Origin: Neisseriaceae bacterium
GTDB taxonomy: Bacteria; Pseudomonadota; Gammaproteobacteria; Burkholderiales; Neisseriaceae
Direction of reading: 5' to 3'
Assembly (NCBI GenBank): GCA_017989485.1
Contig: JAGNPU010000001.1
Location: 1-24,496 of the forward strand
DNA length: 24,496 nt
Part shown: piece by piece, positions 14,416-21,551 of the stretch
Layout: every line of letters starts with the position of its first letter
Numbering within the stretch: the stretch's first letter is position 1
Notes under the pieces: model-generated
What the model saw: the letters and a program-made list of their open reading frames with translations, nothing else
Told to the model about the DNA's origin: nothing
The model's database searches: none
Translations under genes and position numbers: made by a program

Positions 14416-15246
14416 ATGGCTTATATTGCCGCAACGGCGCATTTTGAGGTGGCCGAACATGAGGCACCCATCGTGGGGATTGCCGCCGATTTGGCCGCAC
14501 AACACGATTCTTTGCTGCATCAGCACGCACGTGATCAGCTGTTGTTTGCGGGCTCAGGGTGTATGAGTGTGACCTTGGCCGATCAATGGTTGATTTTGCC
14601 ACCGACGAGGGCGGCGTGGATTCCTGCCGGCGTGCCGCATCGGGTACAGCTGCGTGGTGCGGTGGCGTATCGGTCGGTGTATGTGGCTGAGGGGGTGTTG
14701 ACGACGCTGGGAATGGCCTCGACACCGACGCGTGCGCAGGTGTTTGGCCTGAATCCTCTTTTACAGGCCTTGCTGACGCGGTTGGCCTTTGCCGAGTTTG
14801 ATTTTGATTGGACTCAGGCAGCGGCCCAACGTTTGTTACAGGTGTTGGTGGATGAGTTGGCGACGGCACGGCGTGACGACGTTCAGTTAAGCTGGCCGCA
14901 GGATGCGCGCATTCGTGGGGTGTTAAAGGCTTATGGAGAAGGTTGGGTTTTGCCTAGCCTGACCGAAATGGCGGCGCAAAGGCATGTTCATGGCAAAACG
15001 GTGACGCGCCTGTTTCAGCGAGAGACGGGCCTGAGCTATCAGCAGTGGGGGCAACAGTGGCGCCTGCAGCGAGCGATTGAGGCTTTGGCCGACGGCCATG
15101 GGGTGAATGGGGTGGCGCAAAAGCTGGCCTTTGCCAGCGACAGCGCTTTTATTGCTTTTTTTCGGCAGCATATGGGGCAAACCCCAGGGCAATTTGTCCT
15201 GGGGTTGGGCGTTAGCGCGTGCTCAGCAAGTCGGCCAAATGGCTAG
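14416..15246 (+). CDS. AraC-family regulator with N-terminal cupin domain
   Basis: A 276-residue regulator. Residues 1-95 form a cupin-like sensing domain (LHQHARDQLLFAGSGCM; ILPPTRAAWIPAGVPH). The AraC DNA-binding domain is at about 175-265, with a first helix-turn-helix around SLTEMAAQRHVHGKTVTRLF and a second around VAQKLAFASDSAFIAFF followed by GQTPGQF. The layout resembles E. coli NimR, which also diverges from an MFS exporter gene; here the exporter gene starts 130 bp away on the other strand. AAGGGAAAGGG precedes the ATG. The last 35 bp overlap the convergent small gene that ends at 15212. Confidence 0.9.
   Translation: MAYIAATAHFEVAEHEAPIVGIAADLAAQHDSLLHQHARDQLLFAGSGCMSVTLADQWLILPPTRAAWIPAGVPHRVQLRGAVAYRSVYVAEGVLTTLGMASTPTRAQVFGLNPLLQALLTRLAFAEFDFDWTQAAAQRLLQVLVDELATARRDDVQLSWPQDARIRGVLKAYGEGWVLPSLTEMAAQRHVHGKTVTRLFQRETGLSYQQWGQQWRLQRAIEALADGHGVNGVAQKLAFASDSAFIAFFRQHMGQTPGQFVLGLGVSACSASRPNG
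15180..15206. repeat. Inverted repeat in the convergent overlap, possible hairpin
   Basis: Nine-base arms AACCCCAGG / CCTGGGGTT (15180-15188 and 15198-15206) enclose a 9-nt loop inside the 3' end of the AraC-type gene and just beyond the stop of the opposing gene at 15212. No T run follows on either strand, so an intrinsic terminator is not supported. It may simply slow convergent transcription. Confidence 0.35.
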
Positions 15247-15559
15247 GCAAATCGCCGCCGTTCACGCTGGCGTTGACGTGGTCAAAATAATCATACCAGC
15301 CGCTGGCGGCAATGCCCTGTAACAACAGGCTGCGCAGCTCGGCGTTGGGGAAGGCCCAAATGCCGAGATACTGATGGGGGCTGTCGTGCTGAGGGTCGGG
15401 ATTGGGCTGGGTGGGGGCCAAGGCCAATACCTGTACGCCGGCGGCGCTTAAGCCAGCCATGCCTGTTTTGACCTGATCCAGATAGGCCTGCTTGGCGTCT
15501 TGCGCCAGCGTGAGCCAGCTGTTTTTGGGAGTGTACAGCTCAATTAAATAATGTGACAT
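15212..15559 (-). CDS. Conserved hypothetical protein (DUF6616-like)
   Basis: A 115-residue soluble protein beginning MSHYLIELYTPKNSWLTL. The YLIELYTPK start and the repeated aromatic residues (GIWAFPN, ASGWYDYFDHVN) recall small ferredoxin-fold or monooxygenase-like proteins; I recall the DUF6616 family but cannot confirm it. No catalytic motif is visible. AGGAT precedes the ATG. It begins 27 nt after the MarR gene on the same strand, so it is probably in that operon and may be controlled by MarR. Its 3' end overlaps the convergent AraC-type gene by 35 bp. Confidence 0.75.
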   Translation of the reverse strand: MSHYLIELYTPKNSWLTLAQDAKQAYLDQVKTGMAGLSAAGVQVLALAPTQPNPDPQHDSPHQYLGIWAFPNAELRSLLLQGIAASGWYDYFDHVNASVNGGDLPSHLADLLSTR

Positions 15560-15586
15560 AGGGCATCCTGTTGCGGTGTGGGTTAA

Positions 15587-16069
15587 TTAAAGGGGGGTGG
15601 CCATTTTCTGGAGTAAAAACATCATGTGTTGGCGTTCCTCGGGGCTAAGGGCGTTAAATAGCCCGCTCATCCACTGGGTGTGTTCGGCAAACACCTGAGC
15701 GCTGAGTTGGCGGCCTTGGTCGGTGAGGACGATGGTGAGGCTGCGTCGATCCGTGGCCGCAGGGGTGCGAACGATGTAGCCTTCTTTTTCTAAGCCGTCC
15801 AATAGGCCGGTGACGGTGGCGCGGGTAATGCCGGCCTGCGTGGCCAAGGCATTGGGCGATAGGCCGGCCGGGGCTGCTTCGAGTAAAAACAACATCACAA
15901 AGCGGCCTTCTGAGAGGGCGTAGGGCGCCAGCCGCTGCGCACAGCCTTGGTCTATCGCGCCAGCCGTCGACAAGAGTTGAAAACACAGGCGTAGGGCGTC
16001 GGTGTCTGGGTGTTGGCGCTGTTGCGCCTGGCTTAATAAGGCCTGGTATTTTTTGGCTAGGGTTATCAT
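15587..16069 (-). CDS. MarR-family transcriptional regulator
   Basis: A 160-residue winged-helix regulator. The recognition region (LSPNALATQAGITRATVTGLLDGLEKEGYI) is followed by the MarR wing VRTPAATDRRSLTIVLTDQG, with the DRR motif typical of the family, and dimerisation helices flank it. Two starts are possible. The ATG at 16078 directly abuts a perfect -10 (16079-16084), so a transcript from that promoter would begin inside or after that codon. The in-frame ATG at 16069 is therefore preferred, giving an almost leaderless mRNA. A palindrome between the -35 and -10 suggests autorepression. The small conserved gene downstream is its likely target. Confidence 0.88.
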   Translation of the reverse strand: MITLAKKYQALLSQAQQRQHPDTDALRLCFQLLSTAGAIDQGCAQRLAPYALSEGRFVMLFLLEAAPAGLSPNALATQAGITRATVTGLLDGLEKEGYIVRTPAATDRRSLTIVLTDQGRQLSAQVFAEHTQWMSGLFNALSPEERQHMMFLLQKMATPL

Positions 16070-16078
16070 AGTGGCCAT

Positions 16079-16105
16079 ATTATAAGGCGCCTAACTAAAT
16101 GTCAA
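16079..16105 (-). promoter_or_regulatory. Consensus promoter of the marR-like gene with internal palindrome
   Basis: On the minus strand, a perfect TTGACA (16105-16100) and a perfect TATAAT (16084-16079) are separated by 15 bp. The spacer holds the palindrome AGGCGCCT (16085-16092 region, inside TTAGGCGCCTTA), a likely operator for MarR autorepression. The short spacer suggests the promoter is not maximally active. The predicted start is near 16072. Confidence 0.6.
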
Positions 16106-16111
16106 GCACGC

Positions 16112-16154
16112 AAAAAAAACCTCAATACTGCCTATCCACTAGGCGGTGTTGAGG
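16112..16154 (-). terminator. Rho-independent terminator of the bd oxidase operon
   Basis: On the minus strand a 14-base imperfect stem (16154-16141 with 16133-16120, two mismatched pairs, outer arms CCTCAA/TTGAGG, inner GCCT/AGGC) and a 7-nt loop are followed by eight T residues (16119-16112). It lies 35 nt after the stop of the small DUF2474-like gene. Confidence 0.88.
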
Positions 16155-16189
16155 AAAAACGTACTATGAAATCGATGGGGCGGGCCCGC

Positions 16190-16354
16190 CTAGCTGGTGA
16201 AGTTAATCAGGCCCATTAAGTAGCGAAAGAAATAGGCCACCACGCTGAGGGCGGCTATGCTGCCCAGCCAAATCAACGCCATCCAGCCTATTTTTTTGAG
16301 CCAGCCAGAGTGAGCAGGTTGATCAGCATGAGGTTTAGACGTTGTGGGCTTCAT
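16190..16354 (-). CDS. Small bd-oxidase-associated membrane protein (DUF2474-like)
   Basis: A 54-residue protein. A polar, Lys/His-rich N-terminus (MKPTTSKPHADQPAHSG) precedes WLKKIGWMALIWLGSIAALS, the start of one transmembrane helix at about 24-48, and the tail reads FFRYLMGLINFTS. Small one-helix proteins of the DUF2474 type are encoded directly after cydB/cioB in many proteobacteria and are thought to be accessory subunits comparable to CydX. The ATG overlaps the cydB stop codon by one base (TGATG), so it is translationally coupled. The gene is followed by the operon terminator. The family match is by pattern and position; its exact role is not established. Confidence 0.8.
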   Translation of the reverse strand: MKPTTSKPHADQPAHSGWLKKIGWMALIWLGSIAALSVVAYFFRYLMGLINFTS

Positions 16355-17373
16355 CAGTGGTATCCGCCTTCCCCTGCCTTGACCTTGCCGCGGAACACGT
16401 AATAGCTCCAGCAGGTGTACATTAAAATCACCGGTAAGATCAGCAACGTGCCAATTAACATAAACACTTGGCTCTCAGGCGGTGCGGCCGCCTCCCAGAA
16501 GGTGACGTCATAAGGAATGATGTTGGGCCATAGGCTGATCAATAGGCCAACAAAGCCCAGCAGCATCAAAATCAACACCAGGAAAAACGGATAGTGGGAG
16601 TGGCGAATTTTGATGGCGTACAGCAGCAGCATGCCCAAAATGGCCACCACAAACGGAATCGGCATTAAGAAATAGAAGTTGGGTGCCGAGAACCAGCGTT
16701 GGGCAATGGTGTCATGCGCCAACGGCGTCCAAATGCTGATGATGAGCAAGGTCAGGAGGAACAGCGCGGTCAGCACGTAGCTGTGACGACGAATTTGTTT
16801 TTCCAGTTCGCCTTCGGTTTTGATCAGCAGCCAGGTGGCGCCCAGCAGGGCATAGGCCACCACTAGGCCTAGGCCTGAGAAGAGCGGGAAAGGGGCCACC
16901 CAGTCAAAGGGTGAGCCGGCAAACTGTCTGTTCACCACGGTGATGCCTTCGATGATGGTGCCCAGCACCACGCCTTGGAAAAAGGTGGCGATGAGTGAGC
17001 CAAAGAAGAAGGAGGCGTCCCAGTATTTAATGTGTGATGCGTCGGCTTTAAAGCGGAATTCAAAGGCCACGCCGCGGAAAATCAGCGCCAGCAGCATAAA
17101 CACCAGGGGCAAATAGAGGGCCGATAAAATCACCGAATAGGCCAGCGGGAAGGCGCCCATAAGGGCTGCGCCCCCAAGCACCATCCAGGTTTCATTGCCG
17201 TCCCAAACCGGGGCCACGGTGTTCATCATCACGTCTTTGTCTTCTTTGTGTTTAAAGAAGGGAAACAGAATGCCGATGCCTAAGTCAAAGCCGTCCATGA
17301 TGACGTACATCACCAGGCCAAACAGAATAATGGCCAGCCAAACCAGGGTAAAATCAATGCCGCCGTAGTTCAT
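16354..17373 (-). CDS. cydB: Cytochrome bd-type ubiquinol oxidase subunit II
   Basis: A 339-residue polytopic membrane protein with the CydB N-terminal signature YVIMDGFDLGIG (about 22-33) and the VAPVWDGNETWMVLGGAALMGAFP segment near 53-76. About eight or nine hydrophobic helices follow. It partners CydA in the quinol oxidase that reduces oxygen to water without pumping protons. At 339 residues it is nearer the shorter CioB-type subunits than E. coli CydB (379). The start codon overlaps the cydA stop (ATGA) and the stop overlaps the next small gene, so the three are one translationally coupled operon. Confidence 0.95.
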   Translation of the reverse strand: MNYGGIDFTLVWLAIILFGLVMYVIMDGFDLGIGILFPFFKHKEDKDVMMNTVAPVWDGNETWMVLGGAALMGAFPLAYSVILSALYLPLVFMLLALIFRGVAFEFRFKADASHIKYWDASFFFGSLIATFFQGVVLGTIIEGITVVNRQFAGSPFDWVAPFPLFSGLGLVVAYALLGATWLLIKTEGELEKQIRRHSYVLTALFLLTLLIISIWTPLAHDTIAQRWFSAPNFYFLMPIPFVVAILGMLLLYAIKIRHSHYPFFLVLILMLLGFVGLLISLWPNIIPYDVTFWEAAAPPESQVFMLIGTLLILPVILMYTCWSYYVFRGKVKAGEGGYH

Positions 17374-18758
17374 GATGATTGCTCCTCATCGTCTTTGGAT
17401 GAAAATAGGTTGTGGGGTTGGAAAGGCAGGTGTTCGCTGTGTTGGTTAGGGCCTTTGCCGACGATTTGCAACATATAATAAATCCCGATCCCGAACAGTA
17501 AGAAGTAGGACACCACAAACAGCGCCAGAGACAGGCTCATGTGGCCCACAGGGTGTAAGGTCACGGCGTCTTTGGTTTTCATCAGGCCGTAGACAATCCA
17601 CGGCTGGCGGCCAATTTCGGTGGTGAACCAGCCGGCCAGGATGGCGATGAGGCCAGATGGGCCCATCCATAGAATAAAGCGCAGAAAGTATTTGTTTTCA
17701 TGCAGCGTATTGTTTTTGCGCAACCATAGGCTCCACAGGCCAGCGGCCACCATTAAGAAGCCCAGACCCGCCATGATGCGGAAGGTCCAGAACACCACCA
17801 AGGAATTGGCGCGTTCGTCTTTAGGGAACTCTTTTAAGGCGGGGACCTGCTTGTCTAAGCTGTGGGTCAGAATCAGGCTGCCAAGGGCAGGGATTTCGAT
17901 TTTGTACTTGGTGCGCTCTTCGGCCATGTCTGGAATGCCAAACAGGATTAAAGGCGTGGCCTCGTCGCCTTTGTTTTCCCAGTGGCCTTCCATGGCGGCG
18001 ATCTTGGCCGGCTGGTGTTTTAAGGTGTTGAGGCCGTGGAGGTCGCCGACGACGACTTGCACGCAGGCGCTGCCTAAGGCCATCCACATTGCCATTGAGA
18101 GCATTTTTTTGATGGCGGGGTTGCGGTTGCCCTTGAGCAAGTGCCAGGCCGCAGAGGCCGCCACAAAGAAGGAGGTGGCGACAAAGGCGGCCACCGTCAT
18201 GTGGACGAGGCGATAGGGGAAGGACGGATTGAAAATCACCGCAAACCAGTCCACGGGGATGACCTGGCCGTTGACGATTTCTATGCCTTGTGGGGTTTGC
18301 ATCCAGCTATTAGACGCCAAAATCCAGAAGGTGGAAATAATGGTGCCGGTGGCGACCATAATGGTGGCGAAATAATGGAGGCCGGGGCCGACTTTCTGGC
18401 GGCCATAAATCATCACGCCCAAGAAACCTGCCTCTAAGAAAAAGGCCGTCAGCACTTCATAGGTTAATAAGGGGCCGGTAATCGAGCCGGCAAAGTTGGA
18501 AAAGCCGGCCCAGTTGGTGCCAAACTGGTAGGCCATGACCAAGCCAGAAACGACGCCCATGCCGAAGTTGACCGCAAAGACCTTGAGCCAAAAGTCGTAG
18601 AGGTTCAGATAAACCTGATTCTTAGACTTTAACCACATGCCTTCTAAAATCACCAAATAACTGGCCAAACCGATGGTGATGGCGGGAAAAATAATGTGAA
18701 ATGAGATGGTGAAGGCAAACTGAATGCGGGCCAGCATTAAGGCATATTCATCATACAT
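17370..18758 (-). CDS. cydA: Cytochrome bd-type ubiquinol oxidase subunit I, short Q-loop (CioA-like)
   Basis: A 462-residue heme-bearing subunit. Axial ligands are recognisable: His21 (FTISFHIIFP), His186 (YRLVHMTVA) and Met329 (FWTFRIMAG). The quinol-site residues Lys252 and Glu257 (HQPAKIAAMEG) are conserved, as is GRQPW at 383-387. E. coli CydA has about 520 residues; the difference lies mostly in the Q-loop, about residues 245-318 here, so this is the short-loop form typical of cyanide-insensitive oxidases (CioA). That sub-type is inferred from length and the DUF2474-like partner. The ribosome binding site (GAAAGAC) is weak. A candidate FNR/ANR box and a -10 lie 110-150 bp upstream. Confidence 0.95.
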   Translation of the reverse strand: MYDEYALMLARIQFAFTISFHIIFPAITIGLASYLVILEGMWLKSKNQVYLNLYDFWLKVFAVNFGMGVVSGLVMAYQFGTNWAGFSNFAGSITGPLLTYEVLTAFFLEAGFLGVMIYGRQKVGPGLHYFATIMVATGTIISTFWILASNSWMQTPQGIEIVNGQVIPVDWFAVIFNPSFPYRLVHMTVAAFVATSFFVAASAAWHLLKGNRNPAIKKMLSMAMWMALGSACVQVVVGDLHGLNTLKHQPAKIAAMEGHWENKGDEATPLILFGIPDMAEERTKYKIEIPALGSLILTHSLDKQVPALKEFPKDERANSLVVFWTFRIMAGLGFLMVAAGLWSLWLRKNNTLHENKYFLRFILWMGPSGLIAILAGWFTTEIGRQPWIVYGLMKTKDAVTLHPVGHMSLSLALFVVSYFLLFGIGIYYMLQIVGKGPNQHSEHLPFQPHNLFSSKDDEEQSS

Positions 18759-18871
18759 GGCGTGTCTTTCATGGTTTGTTAGGTAAAGGCTTGCGCGTAG
18801 GCAACGCGGGATGGCGCCCGCCCGTTGTGATTGTTTTGTTCTGCTAGTTTCGATATTTCAGTAGTTGCTGA

Positions 18872-18909
18872 ATTATGAGAATGCTACGGGCTTGCTTGAT
18901 ATAAGTCAA
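18872..18909 (-). promoter_or_regulatory. FNR/ANR-like box and -10 element upstream of cydA
   Basis: TTGATATAAGTCAA at 18896-18909 (minus strand TTGACTTATATCAA) fits the FNR/ANR consensus TTGAT-N4-ATCAA with one changed base. A CATAAT -10 lies at 18877-18872 on the minus strand. The box centre would sit near -37 from the predicted start, so it overlaps the -35 region. That spacing suits repression, or activation if the real start lies a few bases further downstream. Oxygen-dependent control of this oxidase is the likely meaning. Confidence 0.6.
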
Positions 18910-18960
18910 ATTAATTCGGTGTTGAGTGAAGCCACAATAGACATTTGTCATTGACGAAAG

Positions 18961-18993
18961 AAAAAAACCCTGCTGGACCAAGGTCGAGCAGGG
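18961..18993 (-). terminator. Rho-independent terminator after yceI
   Basis: On the minus strand, CCCTGCT / AGCAGGG (18993-18987 and 18974-18968) with inner GACC/GGTC pairing runs into at least seven T residues (18967-18961). It lies about 25 nt past the yceI stop and separates the pirin-yceI transcript from the bd oxidase promoter. Confidence 0.92.
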
Positions 18994-19017
18994 CAAAGTA
19001 CAACATTGAAGAGGGCC

Positions 19018-19590
19018 TTATTGGGCGGGGTTTAATTCGGCGTCTATGCTGATGTGGACTTCGTCTGCCACGGCGGGCAAAAATGTGGTCATGCCCCATT
19101 GGCTGCGCTTGATGAGGGTGGTGGCTTTAAAGCCTATGGTGTCCAGCTTGGTCAATGGGCTAACCGCGTGTTTGTTGAGGGTGACGTCGAGGGTCACCGG
19201 CTGGGTTGTTCCCAGCAGCGTGAGTTGGCCGTCGACCTTGGCCTTATTGCCGCCTAAGGGCGTATATTTGCTGCTGACAAACGTCATGGTCGGGTGTTGC
19301 TTGGCGTTGAAAAAGTCGGCGCCCAGCAAATGTTCATCCCTAGGTGCCCAATCGGTGTCCAGGCTGGTCGTGTCGATGGTGAACTTAATTTTGGTTTGGG
19401 CCGGCTGGGCAGGGTCGTAATCGACCGTGCCCTGATGGGTTTTGAATTGACCATACGTGGTGGAATAGCCCATGTGGTCAATGGCAAAGCCTATGCGCGT
19501 GTGCGACGCATCCAGCACCCACGGCGCGGCGGTGGCCGTCAGCGGGAGGGTGAACATTAGGGCAAGTGCGTATGTTTTGAGAGAGGTCAT
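19018..19590 (-). CDS. YceI-family periplasmic lipid-binding protein
   Basis: A 190-residue secreted protein. The Sec signal peptide covers about residues 1-22 (LALMFTLPLTATAA, cleavage before PW). The mature part has the YceI lipocalin-like pattern: WVLDASHTRIGFAIDHMGYS at the start, KIKFTIDTTSLDTDW, HPTMTFVSSKY and GQLTLLGTTQPVTLDV. Family members bind polyisoprenoid lipids such as ubiquinone in the periplasm. AAAGGAA precedes the ATG and overlaps the end of the pirin gene 10 nt upstream, so the two are co-transcribed. The terminator at 18961-18993 ends the unit. Confidence 0.92.
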   Translation of the reverse strand: MTSLKTYALALMFTLPLTATAAPWVLDASHTRIGFAIDHMGYSTTYGQFKTHQGTVDYDPAQPAQTKIKFTIDTTSLDTDWAPRDEHLLGADFFNAKQHPTMTFVSSKYTPLGGNKAKVDGQLTLLGTTQPVTLDVTLNKHAVSPLTKLDTIGFKATTLIKRSQWGMTTFLPAVADEVHISIDAELNPAQ

Positions 19591-19600
19591 GTGGTTTCCT

Positions 19601-20464
19601 TTAGGTTAATTGGCCAAACTGGCCGCTGTGGATGTCGATAAACGCCTGCTGTAGTTCTGCTTGGGTGTTCATCACGAAGGGGCCATGGCCGGCAATCGGC
19701 TCGTCAATCGGCGTGCCGCTGAGCACCAGCACCAGGCTGTCGGTGGTGGCCTCTAGGTTAAAGTGGTGGCCGCTGTGGGACAGCAAGGCCAGGTCGGCGT
19801 TGCGCACCAGCGTGTGGCCGTTGAGCAACACGCTGCCGGCCAACACCACAATGGCGGCACTGTCGCCTTCGGTCAGGGTGAAGTCATGGACGTGGCCAGG
19901 CGTGAGGCGCATGTCCCAAACGTTTAGGGGGCTAAAGGTTTGGGCCGGGCCAAGATGTGTTTCATACTGGCCTGCGATCACCCTGAGGCTGCTGGTCTGA
20001 TCTGCCAACGTGACGTTGGGGATGTCTTGGGCCAGCAGGGCCTGATAGCGCGGTGGCGTCATTTTGGCGGCGGCGGGCAGATTGACCCACAGCTGCACCA
20101 TTTGCAAGGTGCCCCCGCTTTGGGCAAAGCTAGGCGCGTGGTGTTCTTTGTGTAAAATGCCGGCGCCTGCCGTCATCCACTGTACGTCACCCGGCCCGAT
20201 CTCGCCACCTTGGCCGGTCGAGTCCTGATGGGCGACAGCGCCTTGATACACCAAGGTGACGGTTTCGAAACCGCGGTGGGGGTGGGTGCCGACGCCCCGT
20301 GCCGCGGTGGTGGGGGTAAACTCGGCAGGGCCAGCGTAGTCGAGCAGTAAGAACGGGCTCAGCGCGCGGCCTTGGGTCTGGTAAGAAAATAAAGAGCGTA
20401 CGGGGAATCCATCACCCACCCAGTGGCCTTGTGGTGCACTGTATACGGCATTGATTTGTTTCAT
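19601..20464 (-). CDS. Pirin-family cupin protein
   Basis: A 287-residue bicupin. The N-terminal metal site matches pirin: His61 and His63 (GTHPHRGFETVT), then His105 and Glu107 (GILHKEHH). The C-terminal cupin lacks an obvious metal set. Pirins include quercetin 2,3-dioxygenase-like enzymes and redox-sensing proteins; the bacterial substrate is generally unknown. The frame extends upstream to 20527, but the ATG at 20464 has AAAGGAC in front and begins the conserved fold. It diverges from a LysR gene across 124 bp, so that regulator is its likely controller, and yceI follows 10 nt downstream. Confidence 0.9.
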   Translation of the reverse strand: MKQINAVYSAPQGHWVGDGFPVRSLFSYQTQGRALSPFLLLDYAGPAEFTPTTAARGVGTHPHRGFETVTLVYQGAVAHQDSTGQGGEIGPGDVQWMTAGAGILHKEHHAPSFAQSGGTLQMVQLWVNLPAAAKMTPPRYQALLAQDIPNVTLADQTSSLRVIAGQYETHLGPAQTFSPLNVWDMRLTPGHVHDFTLTEGDSAAIVVLAGSVLLNGHTLVRNADLALLSHSGHHFNLEATTDSLVLVLSGTPIDEPIAGHGPFVMNTQAELQQAFIDIHSGQFGQLT

Positions 20465-20540
20465 TTGGCGTCCTTTCGGTTTGGTGTGATGAGGCTTAAG
20501 GTTTAAGCTATGATAAATCTGTGACAAATAAGGCGGTAGA

Positions 20541-20579
20541 CCTTAAAATAAGGATGGATTGTTTCATAAATAGGACAAT
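20541..20579. promoter_or_regulatory. Candidate LysR operator region between pirin and lysR genes
   Basis: The 22-bp element at 20558-20579 has arms ATTGT and ACAAT around 12 bp and contains the T-N11-A geometry used by LysR regulators. It ends just before the lysR ribosome binding site. A smaller inverted repeat CCTTA/TAAGG lies at 20541-20553. A closely similar element occurs at 22290-22311 in front of ycaC (16 of 22 positions the same), which supports a shared regulator. Confidence 0.6.
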
Positions 20580-20588
20580 GGAGGCGGC

Positions 20589-21500
20589 ATGCAGACCGAT
20601 TTAAACGATTTATACTATTTTGTGAAGGTGATTGAGCATGGGGGGTTTTCGCCCGCCGGGCGCGCTTTGGGCGTGCCGAAATCGAAGCTGAGCCGGCGCG
20701 TGGCCTTATTGGAAGAGCGCTTAGGCGTGCGCTTGATTCATCGTTCGACGCGGCGCTTTTCGCTGACCGATTTAGGGCAAACGTTTTTTGAGCACTGTCA
20801 GGCCATGTTGGTGGAGGCGGATGCTGCCCATGAAGCCATTTTGTCGGTACAAAGCGAACCCAAGGGGGTGGTGCGCTTGGCCTGTCCTACGGCCTTGTTG
20901 CATGCCAATATTGGGCCCATGTTGGCCGACTTCATGCGCCTTTATCCGAAGGTTACGGTTTATTTAGAAGCGTCTAATCGTGCCGTCGACGTGGTGGGTG
21001 AGGGCTTTGACGTGGCCATCAGGGTGCGCCCAGACCCTTTGCCCGACAGCGATTTAATCGTGAGGCGATTGGCCGAGCGGGGGCAGTGCCTGGTGGCCAG
21101 CCCTGCGCTGATTGCGCTCATGGGCGGCCTGCCTGAGGCGCCGACAGCCTTAAGTGAATGGCCAAGCTTGGCCATCGGCCAGCCCCAGAATGCCCACGTG
21201 TGGACGCTGTTTGGGCCAGACGAACGACCACTGGCCTTACACCATCGGCCACGGTTTGTGACCACCGACATGGTGGCGGTGCGGGAGGCTGCTTTGGCGG
21301 GGGTGGGGGTGGTACAGCTGCCGCTGTTGATGATCCAGCCCCAGCTGGCGTGTGGTCAGCTGGTGTCGGTGCTGCCAGAGTGGGCACCGAGAAAAGAAAT
21401 CGTGCATGCCGTCTATCCCTCGCGTCGAGGACAGCTGCCAGCCGTGAAGCTGTTGTTGGCTTATTTAAGCGAAAAATACCAGTTGCTGTGCGAAGATTAA
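20589..21500 (+). CDS. LysR-family transcriptional regulator
   Basis: A 303-residue regulator. The N-terminal winged helix-turn-helix is at about 5-65 (FVKVIEHGGFSPAGRALGVP, then SKLSRRVALLEERLGVRLIH and RSTRRFSLTDLG). The effector-binding domain spans about 90-295, with GVVRLACPTALL as its first strand and DVAIRVRPDPLPDSDLIVRR typical of the CrgA/AaeR-like group. GGAGG precedes the ATG. It diverges from the pirin gene, with ycaC convergent downstream. Matching candidate operators upstream of both units suggest it controls itself, pirin-yceI and ycaC. The effector is unknown. Confidence 0.92.
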   Translation: MQTDLNDLYYFVKVIEHGGFSPAGRALGVPKSKLSRRVALLEERLGVRLIHRSTRRFSLTDLGQTFFEHCQAMLVEADAAHEAILSVQSEPKGVVRLACPTALLHANIGPMLADFMRLYPKVTVYLEASNRAVDVVGEGFDVAIRVRPDPLPDSDLIVRRLAERGQCLVASPALIALMGGLPEAPTALSEWPSLAIGQPQNAHVWTLFGPDERPLALHHRPRFVTTDMVAVREAALAGVGVVQLPLLMIQPQLACGQLVSVLPEWAPRKEIVHAVYPSRRGQLPAVKLLLAYLSEKYQLLCED

Positions 21501-21536
21501 CCCTGCCGGCGACGATGATCGCGCAGGCAGGGTTTT
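21499..21536 (+). terminator. Probable terminator after lysR
   Basis: Arms AACCCTGCC / GGCAGGGTT (21499-21507 and 21526-21534) enclose an 18-nt loop that can pair further (GCG/CGC). Four T residues follow. It begins inside the lysR stop codon and lies between the convergent lysR and ycaC genes. The short T run lowers certainty. Confidence 0.65.
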
Positions 21537-21551
21537 CGGGGGGGCTGAGGC

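Noticed and set aside
14312..14869. Minus-strand frame of about 185 codons opposite the AraC-type gene
   Set aside because: Its product is Pro/Thr/Ser-rich low-complexity sequence typical of antisense frames, and it crosses the exporter promoter region.
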